Positions 44,377 through 53,125 of a stretch of DNA of 64,000 nt are shown piece after piece (position 1 is the first letter of the stretch; the number at the start of each line of letters is the position of its first letter). A model generated the notes under the pieces. That model was not told where the DNA came from, made no database searches, and saw nothing but the letters and a program-made list of their open reading frames with translations. The stretch comes from Acinetobacter geminorum (GTDB taxonomy: Bacteria; Pseudomonadota; Gammaproteobacteria; Pseudomonadales; Moraxellaceae). Both the position numbers and the translations under genes were made by a program. The DNA is taken from assembly GCF_013009345.1 (NCBI RefSeq), contig NZ_JABELE010000002.1:248001-312000 (forward strand), written 5' to 3'.

Positions 44377-44706
44377 ATGATGAATGCTTATGTTCGCCCT
44401 CATCCAGATGGTTTTAAATCTTTTTTAGGCAAGAATCAGAAAACTGGACTCTACATTGTACGAGTTGGTTGGACGGTTTATGAAATGAATGGCAATGGTT
44501 CTGTGCTATACATTGTCAAAAATGAAGATACGATTCCGTTGGATGTAGAAAATTTTAAAACTGATCGTCCCAAAATTTATGCTGCTCTTCTAAGTGAAGT
44601 TCAGTTTCAACGCAAGAAACAACTCGCGATTGATCTCCAGCAATCAAACATCCCTTCTTATGACCGTAAAGCCTACAAAAAACGGCGTGGCTTTATTAAC
44701 TCTTAA
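44377..44706 (+). CDS. Hypothetical protein
   Basis: About 109 residues. The start is set by GGAGG at 44368, which serves the ATG at 44377 or 44380; the upstream frame to 44338 has no site. The product is soluble and basic: YVRPHPDGFKSFLGKNQKTG, YIVRVGWTVYEMNGNGSVLY and a C-terminal KKRRGFINS. I recognise no family. A good terminator follows. Confidence 0.65.
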   Translation: MMNAYVRPHPDGFKSFLGKNQKTGLYIVRVGWTVYEMNGNGSVLYIVKNEDTIPLDVENFKTDRPKIYAALLSEVQFQRKKQLAIDLQQSNIPSYDRKAYKKRRGFINS

Positions 44707-44735
44707 GTGAAGGTATTTACTTTAAACTCATATAG

Positions 44736-44764
44736 AAAAAGCACCCTTAGGTGCTTTTTCTTTT
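44736..44764 (+). terminator. Terminator
   Basis: AAAAAGCACC pairs with GGTGCTTTTT, followed by CTTTT. The rest of the gap to 45181 shows no gene. Confidence 0.88.
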
Positions 44765-45181
44765 AACGACCTGTTGTAATTAATACAAGCATACTCAGTA
44801 TTAAAGTACTTAATGATCGTTTGCAATGTATGTGGACTTCATGCTCAGCTCCGTGAGCATATTGATTAACGTTTTCCATTTCGTGTGCCCTTAAAGTTCA
44901 CACTGATAATCTGCCCAATTTTCACACAATAAGAAATTAGCCAAAAGTATTATATGCAATTAAATTTAACACAATCCTTAAATTTAAATCCCCTCTTAAC
45001 ATGAACAATTATGAGCGTTTTAACTAAAAACTGGATGTAACATTCTACTACGAGGTTAATTATGTATTAGCGATTTGTAGACCTTTCATCTCAAACAGCC
45101 ATGCCTTAAAAATGATCTTCTAAAATAGGAAATATAACGATATTCCATTTTTTAATAATAGCCTTCGACAGGAGAACTTTT

Positions 45182-45538
45182 ATGGAAATTCAACGAGAAA
45201 CCAACTCTTCTTTATTTTGTAATGCCTCTACCTCAATTCAAGCTTGTATTGAATGTATGATTGCTTGTAAAACTTGTGCAGCTGCATGTTTACAAGAAGA
45301 ACATGTTCATATGATGCGTGAATGTATTAAGCATTGCATGACATGTGTAGAAACCTGCCAACTTTGTACGTCTTTAGAACTAAGAAACTCTGAACTAGCA
45401 GAATCAGCAATGCAACTTTGCGCAAATGCATGTCAACTTTGTGCAGCGGAATGTAGCAAACATGAGCATGAACATTGTCAGATCTGTGCGAAAGCATGTT
45501 TAGCCTGTGCTCAAGCTTGTCTTGCCTATCGTGCTTAA
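45182..45538 (+). CDS. Four-helix-bundle copper-storage protein (Csp-like)
   Basis: 118 residues with 20 cysteines, most in C-x-x-C or C-x3-C repeats on helices (IQACIECMIACKTCAAACLQ, IKHCMTCVETCQLC, LCANACQLCAAEC, CQICAKACLACAQACLAYRA). This is the pattern of Csp proteins, whose helical tube is lined with thiolates that hold many Cu(I) ions. No signal peptide, so it is the cytosolic Csp3 type. GGAG lies before the ATG. Located 600 bases from the copper-export genes. I saw no CueR-type promoter in front of it. Confidence 0.88.
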   Translation: MEIQRETNSSLFCNASTSIQACIECMIACKTCAAACLQEEHVHMMRECIKHCMTCVETCQLCTSLELRNSELAESAMQLCANACQLCAAECSKHEHEHCQICAKACLACAQACLAYRA

Positions 45539-45650
45539 ATAATTTTCCAGATGTAAAGCCTACGCGTCTTTAGATCGTAGGCTGATTAAAATACTTTAAA
45601 TAACAACGAATTATATATTTATTATTTAAGGAATACTTTTTTATAGGCAT

Positions 45651-45683
45651 AAAAAAAACCCGCATCTTGGGGAAAATGCAGGC
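45651..45683 (-). terminator. Minus-strand intrinsic terminator (candidate small RNA end)
   Basis: On the minus strand CCTGCAT pairs with ATGCGGG (one U-G) and is followed by eight T. Read on the plus strand the same arms have a mismatch, which favours the minus strand. No minus-strand gene ends here. A dyad ATACAGA-ATAG-TCTGTAT at 45774-45791 lies about 90 bases upstream of it. Confidence 0.55.
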
Positions 45684-45885
45684 TCTTAGATCTCCCACAA
45701 CGACCATGAGTTCATTATTAAACTTGAACTTTAAACCGTTAACTAAATGTACCGTTAATTAAAATAAAAATCAATACAGAATAGTCTGTATATTTCAATT
45801 TTTTTATGATTTTTACATTACTTTTTCATAAATAGTTTAAAAATATAAGATATTTTTAAATGAGAAATAGCTTTTTAAAAGACAT

Positions 45886-46049
45886 TAAAAAAGCCCGTTT
45901 CACGGGCTTTTCTGCAACGGTGAGCAAGTTAAGATTTGTGTCTATCCATCTCTTAGTTTGCTCTTTGCTAGCTATATGTAAGGTCTTATCGTATCTTTTG
46001 CCCTGTCCCAAGTTTCCCTGTGGATCGAGGAGATATTACGATTACCTTA
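45886..46049 (-). ncRNA. Candidate small RNA upstream of the copper-storage region
   Basis: A minus-strand terminator (AAAAGCCCGT/ACGGGCTTTT then T-run) at 45890-45911 ends a 150-base stretch without a gene. An extended -10 box TGCTATAAC (minus strand, 46064-46056) would start an RNA near 46049, giving about 164 bases. No known RNA family recognised. The -35 region is weak. Confidence 0.45.
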
Positions 46050-46135
46050 GGTACAGTTATAGCACATTATTTATTCATGACTAGTCTTGTTCACGTTTTT
46101 TTACAAATGAATAAAATACGATCTAACCTTAATAT

Positions 46136-46543
46136 TTAAGGGTTTTCTATCCCATTTGGATATTGGCGAGCGGTATCACAAATTGGATACCACTTCACTT
46201 GTGAATTGACAAAAGCATGAGAGATGACTGGCGTCGATATTTCTTCATTAATAAGTCCTACCCTTAGGCGTACCACTTCTGGCTTATCTAGACGTTCACT
46301 CCAGATCGGTGAACCACAAGTTTTACAGAACACTCTCTTTTTATTAGGCGATGCAAAATAAGCCTGTAAAAGATTTTCACCCTGCACAATGTTTAAATCA
46401 CTTTTTTGTACTTGAGTGATGGCAGCAAAAGCAGCCCCTTGTGCTTTTTGGCATTGATTACAATGACAAACCATGATGGGTTCTAATTCGACATTAATGC
46501 ACAGTTGAACGCCATTACAAAGACAAGAAGCAGTATAAGCCAT
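46136..46543 (-). CDS. GFA-family (glutathione-dependent formaldehyde-activating-like) protein
   Basis: 135 residues with the zinc-binding pattern of the GFA/CENP-V fold: ASCLCNGVQLCINV, IMVCHCNQCQKAQG, FCKTCGSPIWSERL. Proteins of this family are often annotated as formaldehyde-activating but most have unknown substrates. Here it is the third gene after copA and cueR on the same strand, 28 bases after cueR, so it is probably expressed with them. Confidence 0.87.
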   Translation of the reverse strand: MAYTASCLCNGVQLCINVELEPIMVCHCNQCQKAQGAAFAAITQVQKSDLNIVQGENLLQAYFASPNKKRVFCKTCGSPIWSERLDKPEVVRLRVGLINEEISTPVISHAFVNSQVKWYPICDTARQYPNGIENP

Positions 46544-46570
46544 GATTTTTCCTTTTTATTTTAATGAAAC

Positions 46571-46972
46571 TTAGCTTACACCCACACCTTTTTCAATGTG
46601 ATCTAAGATGGCACAAGAAGCCTGTTGGTCGCCACAGCAATCATCAGCAGAAGCCTGCAAAATATTGACCATTTCTTGGAGATGGGCAATTTTCTGTTTT
46701 AATTCGGCAATGTGTTTGACGGTTAGGGCTTTCACTTCTGCACTATGCCGATCTGTGTTTTTCCAAAGTGAAATAAGCTCTTTCATCTGTTCAGAAGAAA
46801 AACCTAACTCTCTGGCATGTTTTAAAAAATTCAAAGTTTTAAGGTCTGTTTCTGAATAAATGCGATAGCCAGAAGCAGAACGCTGAGCTGCTTCAAGTAA
46901 ACCGATTTCTTCATAGTAGCGAATCATTTTCGCTGAAATGCCTGAATGTTTGGATGCCTGACCGATATTCAT
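46571..46972 (-). CDS. cueR: Copper-responsive MerR-family regulator CueR
   Basis: About 133 residues from the ATG at 46972, preceded by GAGGTG. The frame is open to a TTG four codons earlier. HTH: MNIGQASKHSGISAKMIRYY, then EEIGLLEAAQR, which is the CueR/MerR N-terminus. The dimerisation helix and a C-terminal metal loop ADDCCGDQQASCAIL carry cysteines; CueR uses two cysteines to bind Cu(I), and the extra ones resemble CueR variants of this group. It activates the two nearby promoters with 19-bp spacers. Confidence 0.88.
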   Translation of the reverse strand: MNIGQASKHSGISAKMIRYYEEIGLLEAAQRSASGYRIYSETDLKTLNFLKHARELGFSSEQMKELISLWKNTDRHSAEVKALTVKHIAELKQKIAHLQEMVNILQASADDCCGDQQASCAILDHIEKGVGVS

Positions 46973-47047
46973 CTCACACCTCAAATATTAAATTTGGTTT
47001 AAGACCTGCTGTCATGATCTTAAACCAAAAGTTGATTTTCAGCACGC

Positions 47048-49516
47048 TTACTCTACTGGCGCATGAAAGCGTTTTAAGCGTAATGCATTGCCTAAAACAA
47101 AGACTGAAGAAAGTGCCATCGCACCTGCTGCAAACATCGGTGAAAGCAACACACCAAATGCTGGATATAGCGCACCTGCTGCAATTGGAATTAGGGCTAC
47201 GTTATATACAAATGCCCAGAATAGGTTTTGACGTATGTTTCGCATGGTGGCTTTACTTAATGCAATTGCATTCGGCACGCCTTTTAAACTACCTGACATC
47301 AGCACCACATCGGCAGCTTCAATCGCAACATCTGTACCTGTACCAATGGCTAAACCGACATCTGCTTGCGCCAAGGCTGGTGCATCGTTAATGCCATCAC
47401 CCACAAAGGCCAAACGACCATATTGTTTTTGCAGTTGACGAACTGTGTCCACTTTGCCTTCGGGTAAAACCTCGGCCACGACTTCATCAATGTTCAGCTT
47501 TTTGGCAATTGCTTGCGCAGTATGACGGTTGTCTCCTGTAATCATGGCCACTTTGAGACCTAATTTATGTAAGGCTTCAATCGCAGCATAGGTTGTTTCT
47601 TTAATTGGGTCTGCCACGGCAATAATTGCTGCAAGTTGCTGGTCAATGGCAACATAGAGTGGTGTTTTGCCTTCTTCACCTAACTGAGCAGCAATCGCTT
47701 GGAATGAGCTGGTGTCTAAACCAAGTTGGTGCATATAACGATCTGCGCCAATTTGTACTTTTTGGCCTGAAACTTCTGCTTCAATACCTGAACCTGTAAT
47801 CGAGTTAAATGCTGTTACTGGTAATAAGTTTAGGCCTTCGCTTTCTGCTGCTTGCACAATCGCAAGGGCAATTGGGTGTTCAGATTTGGCCTCAACAGAG
47901 GCAACTAAAGTCAGCACTTGGTTACGTTCAAAGCCAGATTGCACATTAAAGTCTGTCAGTGTCGGTTTGCCTTCGGTGAGCGTTCCTGTTTTATCAACGG
48001 CAACCACTTGTGCTTCTTGTAAAAGCTGCAAAGCTTCACCTTTACGGAACAAGACACCTAGCTCAGCACCACGTCCAGTACCGACCATAATAGAAGTTGG
48101 TGTTGCAAGCCCCATCGCACAAGGACAAGCAATAATTAGTACCGCAACAGCATTCACCAAGCCAAAAGTTAGCGCAGGCTCTGGTCCCCAAATAAACCAA
48201 ACCAAGAAAGTAATTGCAGCAATTAGCATCACTACAGGCACAAACCACATGGTGACTTTATCCACTAAACCCTGAATCGGAAGTTTAGAACCTTGGGCTT
48301 GTTCAACCATGCGAATAATTTGTGAAAGTACAGACGAAGAACCAACGGCGGTTGCCCGAATGTTTAGAGTACCGTTTTGATTGACCGTACCACCGACCAC
48401 CTGATGGCCTACGATCTTTTCAACGGGAACAGGCTCACCCGTAATCATAGATTCATCAATGTAGCTGTGCCCTTCAACTACTTCACCATCGACTGGCACA
48501 CGTTCACCCGGACGAATTTCTACAATAGTTCCACTGACCACTTCGACAACAGCAACTTCCACCACTTGACCGTCACGCTGAATACGAGCTGTTTTGGGCT
48601 GCATTCCAACTAAATGTTGAATCGCTTGCGAAGTACGTCCTTTAGCTTTTGCTTCAAAATATCGCCCGAGTAAAATTAAACTGACAATTACAGCAGCCGC
48701 TTCAAAGTAAACATTGACCGTACCTTGTGGTAAAACTTGCGGCATAAAGGTTGACACGACTGAGAAACTGTAGGCAGCTAAAGTTCCAACAGCCACTAGC
48801 GAGTTCATATCTGGTGCTAAACGCCATAAGGCTGGAATCCCTTTTTGGTAAAAACGGCGTCCAGGAAAAACGAGTACTAATGTGGTCAAAACAAACTGTA
48901 AAAGCCAGCTATTGTATTGACCAATGGTGTGCATGACCCACATGTGAAAAGCTGGGATTAGATGTGAACCCATTTCCAAAATAAACACAGGTAAGGCCAA
49001 CACAATCGAAATGATCAAATCTTTTTTAAGCTGATCTAACTCTGAAGCTTTTTTATCGAGTTGCTCATCTTGTTTTTTTTCAGCTGCTTTCGCGTCATAA
49101 CCTGCTTTTTTAACAGCACGAATTAAGTCTTCAACATTGACTGATGCATCTGCTTGTACCCAAGCCTGCTCTGTTGCTAAGTTGACAGTTGCCTCTTGAA
49201 CACCGTCTACTTTTTTGAGGGCTTTTTCAACACGTGCAACACAAGATGCACAGGTCATGCCCTCAATAGACAACTCCACTGGTGCAGCTTTTGGAACATC
49301 ATAACCCGCACGTTCAACTGCTTTAACCAGTGCTTCGCGCTGAATCGGTTGATTTGAATAAACAACGGCTTTTTCTGTTGCCAAATTAACGTTGGCAATC
49401 TCTACATTTTCAACTTTCTTAAGTGCTTTTTCGACACGTCCTACACAGGAGGCACAAGTCATGCCCTCAATTGAGAGTGTTTCACTATATGCTGGCAATT
49501 TTGTGGTTTTTGAGTC
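47048..49516 (-). CDS. copA: Cu(+)-exporting P1B-type ATPase CopA
   Basis: About 822 residues from the ATG at 49516 (upstream in-frame TTG ignored). Two N-terminal heavy-metal domains each with GMTCASC (about residues 10-75 and 80-145), eight membrane helices, the CPC transport motif in IIACPCAMGLATP, TGE in MITGEPVPVEK, the phosphorylated Asp in VAVDKTGTLTEGKP, and the ATP-binding hinge GDGINDAPALAQADVG. It pumps Cu(I) into the periplasm. First gene of copA-cueR-GFA. Confidence 0.97.
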   Translation of the reverse strand, partial: DSKTTKLPAYSETLSIEGMTCASCVGRVEKALKKVENVEIANVNLATEKAVVYSNQPIQREALVKAVERAGYDVPKAAPVELSIEGMTCASCVARVEKALKKVDGVQEATVNLATEQAWVQADASVNVEDLIRAVKKAGYDAKAAEKKQDEQLDKKASELDQLKKDLIISIVLALPVFILEMGSHLIPAFHMWVMHTIGQYNSWLLQFVLTTLVLVFPGRRFYQKGIPALWRLAPDMNSLVAVGTLAAYSFSVVSTFMPQVLPQGTVNVYFEAAAVIVSLILLGRYFEAKAKGRTSQAIQHLVGMQPKTARIQRDGQVVEVAVVEVVSGTIVEIRPGERVPVDGEVVEGHSYIDESMITGEPVPVEKIVGHQVVGGTVNQNGTLNIRATAVGSSSVLSQIIRMVEQAQGSKLPIQGLVDKVTMWFVPVVMLIAAITFLVWFIWGPEPALTFGLVNAVAVLIIACPCAMGLATPTSIMVGTGRGAELGVLFRKGEALQLLQEAQVVAVDKTGTLTEGKPTLTDFNVQSGFERNQVLTLVASVEAKSEHPIALAIVQAAESEGLNLLPVTAFNSITGSGIEAEVSGQKVQIGADRYMHQLGLDTSSFQAIAAQLGEEGKTPLYVAIDQQLAAIIAVADPIKETTYAAIEALHKLGLKVAMITGDNRHTAQAIAKKLNIDEVVAEVLPEGKVDTVRQLQKQYGRLAFVGDGINDAPALAQADVGLAIGTGTDVAIEAADVVLMSGSLKGVPNAIALSKATMRNIRQNLFWAFVYNVALIPIAAGALYPAFGVLLSPMFAAGAMALSSVFVLGNALRLKRFHAPVE

Positions 49517-49561
49517 CATCAAACACCTCTGCAAATCTGCAAAATTTAATATTCTGTATTG

Positions 49562-49593
49562 AGCATACAGATTCCCATCATGGGAAGGTCAAG
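49562..49593 (-). promoter_or_regulatory. CueR-type promoter of copA
   Basis: Minus strand: TTGACC (49592-49587), 19-base spacer, TATGCT (49567-49562). Between them lies the palindrome TTCCCATGATGGGAA. The over-long 19-base spacer with a dyad is the mark of MerR-family activated promoters. Confidence 0.88.
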
Positions 49594-49616
49594 CATATTT
49601 TTTTAAAAATTTGGTC

Positions 49617-49647
49617 TTGACCTTACAATCATGACAAGGTTTAGACT
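49617..49647 (+). promoter_or_regulatory. CueR-type promoter of copZ
   Basis: TTGACC (49617-49622), 19-base spacer with the dyad CCTT...AAGG, TAGACT (49642-49647), in front of copZ. Confidence 0.82.
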
Positions 49648-49691
49648 CAGTGTTATCCAAACAAACATCTCATTCTTGATGGAGTATGAAC

Positions 49692-49886
49692 ATGAAACTA
49701 CTTATTGAAAATATGACTTGTGGTGGCTGCGCTCGTGGCGTGACTGCGACGATTCAAGATATCGACCCAAATGCAAAAGTAGATGTAGATTTAGCAACCA
49801 AAATCGTGACTGTTGAAAGCAGTGAAAGCATCGATAAAATTACCGAAGCACTTGAAGAAGATGGTTTCCCAGCGAAAGTGCAATAA
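49692..49886 (+). CDS. copZ: Copper chaperone CopZ-like (HMA domain)
   Basis: 64 residues, one heavy-metal-associated domain: KLLIENMTCGGCARGVTATI (Cu(I)-binding C-x-x-C in MTCGGC) and VTVESSESIDKITEALEEDG. Delivers Cu(I) to CopA. The ATG at 49692 is chosen because GGAG lies eight bases upstream; another ATG at 49686 is too close. Own CueR-type promoter, divergent from copA. A hairpin (GCATAGCTTCAA/TTGAAGCTATGC, 49898-49924) separates it from the convergent benM. Confidence 0.92.
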   Translation: MKLLIENMTCGGCARGVTATIQDIDPNAKVDVDLATKIVTVESSESIDKITEALEEDGFPAKVQ

Positions 49887-49935
49887 GATATAAAACTGCA
49901 TAGCTTCAACCTTTGAAGCTATGCACTTCTCTTAT

Positions 49936-50895
49936 TTAAAGATCGATACCATTTGAATCATCTATCGGGTTCTGATCGAGTGTAAAGACAGTCCGTTGGT
50001 AAGGTATCCCTTCTAAGTCATAAACCTGATAAATACAATCAAACAGTGACTGTAAATCTTCACTTCGGTCCATTGCCCGTGCTGTAATAAAAATTGGACT
50101 GACCGCGCCGTTATCTAAAATCGGAATATAGTTTAAGTGTGGAAATCGAATGGTATCGGCGCTTGCCGGAATAATACAGATACCTTCTCCCGCTGCCACT
50201 AAGCCCAAAGCCAATTGAATCTCTCGTATTTCATGCATATTTTTTGGAACCAAACTATGCTCGGCAAAAATATTTAAAAGCTGGGTCGAAAAATTGGGTT
50301 TCGGCGAAGTGGGATACATAAACATCTTTTCATCAATGAGATCGGCCAGATATACCCCTTCCGTACGCTGCGCAATTGGGTGGCTCGTATGTGCAGCAAC
50401 TACCAATCGTTCTTTACGTAAAAGAATTCGTCTCACTGCAGGATCACTAATTCTTAGGCGTCCAAACCCAACATCAATACGTCCTTCTTTTAATGCCTGT
50501 AGTTGTTCAGTGGTACTTAACTCCATCAATTGAATATTCAAATGTGGTTGCTGCTGACGAAATAAATAAATGATTCGCGGCAGTAAACCATAGAGTAAAG
50601 ACCCAACAAAACCAATGGTCATACTTCTTTCGATGAGACCAATCCGCTTGGTCATACTTTTTATTTCTTCAGCATTCGACAAAAGTTTAAGAGCGTGCTG
50701 ATAAAAGAAATGTCCGGCTGGGGTTGTCTGTAAAGGACGGCTTCCGCGCTCAAACAGTTGAATTCCAAGCTCACTTTCCAGATTTTGGATCTGCCGACTC
50801 AAAGGTGGTTGAGCAATAAATAGTTTCTCAGCAGCCTTGGTGAAGCTTTGTTCTTCCACCACCGCCACGAAATATCGTAAATGTCTTAGTTCCAT
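49936..50895 (-). CDS. benM: LysR-type regulator of benzoate genes (BenM)
   Basis: 319 residues. The HTH is MELRHLRYFVAVVEEQSFTK, AAEKLFIAQPPLSRQIQNLE; the effector domain carries IGFVGSLLYGLLPRIIYLFR, ALKEGRIDVGFGRLRISDPA and LALGLVAAGEGICIIPAS, which match A. baylyi BenM/CatM closely as I recall them. BenM activates benA in response to benzoate and cis,cis-muconate. Divergent from benA; two ATAC-N7-GTAT-like sites lie between. CatM is a possible alternative, but the position favours BenM. Confidence 0.88.
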   Translation of the reverse strand: MELRHLRYFVAVVEEQSFTKAAEKLFIAQPPLSRQIQNLESELGIQLFERGSRPLQTTPAGHFFYQHALKLLSNAEEIKSMTKRIGLIERSMTIGFVGSLLYGLLPRIIYLFRQQQPHLNIQLMELSTTEQLQALKEGRIDVGFGRLRISDPAVRRILLRKERLVVAAHTSHPIAQRTEGVYLADLIDEKMFMYPTSPKPNFSTQLLNIFAEHSLVPKNMHEIREIQLALGLVAAGEGICIIPASADTIRFPHLNYIPILDNGAVSPIFITARAMDRSEDLQSLFDCIYQVYDLEGIPYQRTVFTLDQNPIDDSNGIDL

Positions 50896-50904
50896 AAGGC
50901 TTCC

Positions 50905-50971
50905 ATACCTTTAAGATATAAAAAAATGCAAATTCAGTCTTAGACACAGTTTAACCATTCTTTTAAGGTAT
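50905..50971 (+). promoter_or_regulatory. BenM operator-like sites upstream of benA
   Basis: ATAC-CTTTAAG-ATAT at 50905-50919 and ATTC-TTTTAAG-GTAT at 50957-50971 each differ by one base from the BenM/CatM consensus ATAC-N7-GTAT. They lie next to the benM start in the divergent region. Confidence 0.65.
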
Positions 50972-51174
50972 ATACAAGCAACAAACCGATGAAGTGATGA
51001 ATTGCTTTGTGAACAAGCCTTTTGCCAATCTTCCAGTTATTCATCTTCATCAATTCACGGTTAAACACTCAGCGCACTCATGCGCTTCATTGACAATATT
51101 AGGATATCAAGGCCTTTTAGACCGTAGCTAAGGCCTTGGTGACTTCCACACTTTTGGAAAGTCGGAGAACGGAC

Positions 51175-52557
51175 ATGCCACGTATTCCTGTAATCAATAC
51201 TAGCCATCTTGACCGTATTGATGAATTACTTGTCGATAACATCGATACAGGTGAATTTAAACTTCATCGCTCAGTGTTTACTGACGAATCTCTTTTTGAC
51301 CTCGAAATGAAATATATCTTCGAAGGCAATTGGGTTTACTTAGCACACGAAAGCCAAATTCCAAACAATAATGACTACTACACTACTCATATTGGTCGTC
51401 AGCCTGTCATTATTGCACGTAACCGTAACGGCGAACTCAATGCCATGATCAATGCGTGTTCACACCGCGGAGCACAACTTTGCCGTTACAAGCGTGGTAA
51501 TAAAGCAACGTATACATGCCCTTTCCACGGCTGGACTTTTAACAACTCAGGTAAATTGCTTAAGGTTAAAGATCCAAGTGAAGCAGGTTATTCTGACTGT
51601 TTTAACCAAGATGGTTCACACGACCTTAAAAAAGTAGCACGTTTTGAGAGTTACAAAGGTTTCTTATTTGGTAGCTTAAATCCCGATGTTCCTTCACTTG
51701 AAGAATTCTTGGGTGAAACCACCAAAATCATCGATATGATTGTTGACCAGTCTGAACATGGTTTAGAAGTTTTACGTGGTTCATCTACATATACCTACGA
51801 AGGTAACTGGAAACTCACTGCTGAAAATGGTGCCGATGGTTATCACGTTTCTGCTGTTCACTGGAACTATGCAGCAACAACTCAACACCGTAAAGAAACT
51901 CAAGCTGCAGATAACATTCGTGCCATGAGTGCAGGTTCTTGGGGTAAACAAGGCGGTGGCTCGTATGGCTTTGAAAATGGCCACATGTTGCTTTGGACAC
52001 AATGGGCAAACCCAGAAGACCGTCCAAACTTCCCGAAAGCAGACGAATACACCGAAAAATACGGCGAAGCCATGTCGAAATGGATGATTGAGCGTTCACG
52101 TAATCTTTGTCTCTATCCAAATGTTTATTTGATGGATCAGTTTGGTTCGCAAATTCGTGTACTTCGCCCACTTTCGGTTAATAGAACCGAGGTCACCATT
52201 TATTGTATCGCGCCTAAAGGTGAAGCGCCTGAAGCTCGTGCACGTCGTATACGTCAATATGAAGATTTCTTCAATGCTTCAGGCATGGCAACACCAGACG
52301 ATTTAGAAGAATTCCGTGCTTGTCAGGCAGGCTACGCAGGTATTGCTCTTGAATGGAATGATATGTGTCGTGGTTCAAAACATTGGATTTATGGACCAGA
52401 CGAAGCAGCGAACGAAATCGGTTTAAAACCCATGTTAAGTGGTATCAAAACTGAAGATGAAGGGCTTTATCTTGCCCAACATCAATATTGGTTGCAAACC
52501 ATGAAACACGCGATTGCATCAGAGAAAGAAATTGCTGATCAGGGAGAAACAGCATGA
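51175..52557 (+). CDS. benA: Benzoate 1,2-dioxygenase large subunit
   Basis: 460 residues from the ATG at 51175 (GGAGAACGG upstream). Rieske [2Fe-2S] motif: CSHRGAQLCRYKRGNKATYT then CPFHGWTF. The catalytic iron site has ENGADGYHVSAVHWNY (Asp/His, His) and the aspartate near the C-terminus (FNASGMATPDDLEEF). With BenB it forms the oxygenase that dihydroxylates benzoate to the cis-diol using electrons from BenC. The benB start overlaps the stop (ATGA). Anthranilate or toluate dioxygenase are possible alternatives; the benM/benE/benK context favours benzoate. Confidence 0.95.
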   Translation: MPRIPVINTSHLDRIDELLVDNIDTGEFKLHRSVFTDESLFDLEMKYIFEGNWVYLAHESQIPNNNDYYTTHIGRQPVIIARNRNGELNAMINACSHRGAQLCRYKRGNKATYTCPFHGWTFNNSGKLLKVKDPSEAGYSDCFNQDGSHDLKKVARFESYKGFLFGSLNPDVPSLEEFLGETTKIIDMIVDQSEHGLEVLRGSSTYTYEGNWKLTAENGADGYHVSAVHWNYAATTQHRKETQAADNIRAMSAGSWGKQGGGSYGFENGHMLLWTQWANPEDRPNFPKADEYTEKYGEAMSKWMIERSRNLCLYPNVYLMDQFGSQIRVLRPLSVNRTEVTIYCIAPKGEAPEARARRIRQYEDFFNASGMATPDDLEEFRACQAGYAGIALEWNDMCRGSKHWIYGPDEAANEIGLKPMLSGIKTEDEGLYLAQHQYWLQTMKHAIASEKEIADQGETA

Positions 52558-53054
52558 GTGCTCAAGACAAAGCAACTTTAGAAAATATTGCTCAGTTTCT
52601 CTATCGTGAAGCTCGCTTTTTAGATGATGAACAATGGGATGAATGGATTGAATGCTATGCACCAGAAGCTTCATTCTGGATGCCAGCTTGGGATGATGAC
52701 GATAGATTAACTGAAGATCCACAATCTGAAATTTCACTTATTTATTATCCAGACCGTCAAGGTTTAGAAGATCGTGTGTTCCGTATTAAAACTGAACGCT
52801 CATCGGCAACCATGCCAGACACACGCACAAGCCACAATATTGCCAATGTTGAAGTTGTTGAGCGCGATGGCGACAAAGTTACTGTTCGCTTTAACTGGAA
52901 TACCTTGAGTTTCCGTTACAAGACAAATTATAGCTATTTCGGTATGTCACGTTATGTGATCGATTTTTCAGGTGATCAACCAAAAATCTTGAGCAAGTAT
53001 GTCGTTTTGAAAAATGACTACATCAATCAAGTGATTGATATTTACCACCTTTAA
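52554..53054 (+). CDS. benB: Benzoate 1,2-dioxygenase small subunit
   Basis: 166 residues, the beta subunit of the aromatic-ring hydroxylase (NTF2-like fold): IAQFLYREARFLDDEQWDEW, IECYAPEASFWMPAWDDDDR and the C-terminal KYVVLKNDYINQVIDIYHL. It has a structural role in the alpha3beta3 oxygenase. Overlaps benA by four bases. A 72-base gap with a hairpin precedes benC. Confidence 0.95.
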   Translation: MSAQDKATLENIAQFLYREARFLDDEQWDEWIECYAPEASFWMPAWDDDDRLTEDPQSEISLIYYPDRQGLEDRVFRIKTERSSATMPDTRTSHNIANVEVVERDGDKVTVRFNWNTLSFRYKTNYSYFGMSRYVIDFSGDQPKILSKYVVLKNDYINQVIDIYHL

Positions 53055-53062
53055 GACATACC

Positions 53063-53092
53063 CCCTCAGCTAAGCGGACTGTTGGCTGAGGG
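53063..53092 (+). repeat. Hairpin between benB and benC
   Basis: CCCTCAGC pairs with GCTGAGGG around 14 bases. No T-run; may affect mRNA stability or processing within the operon. Confidence 0.6.
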
Positions 53093-53125
53093 TAAAAGTT
53101 TCAAATCTTTTGTAGGATACATGCC

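Noticed and set aside
45860..46084. A 74-codon plus-strand reading frame
   Set aside because: It runs through an intrinsic terminator hairpin, has odd composition and no ribosome site. A minus-strand RNA explains the region better.
47886..48275. Long reading frame antisense to copA
   Set aside because: It is a shadow of the highly conserved ATPase codons in reverse; no start signal and low-complexity Ser/Thr/Val composition.
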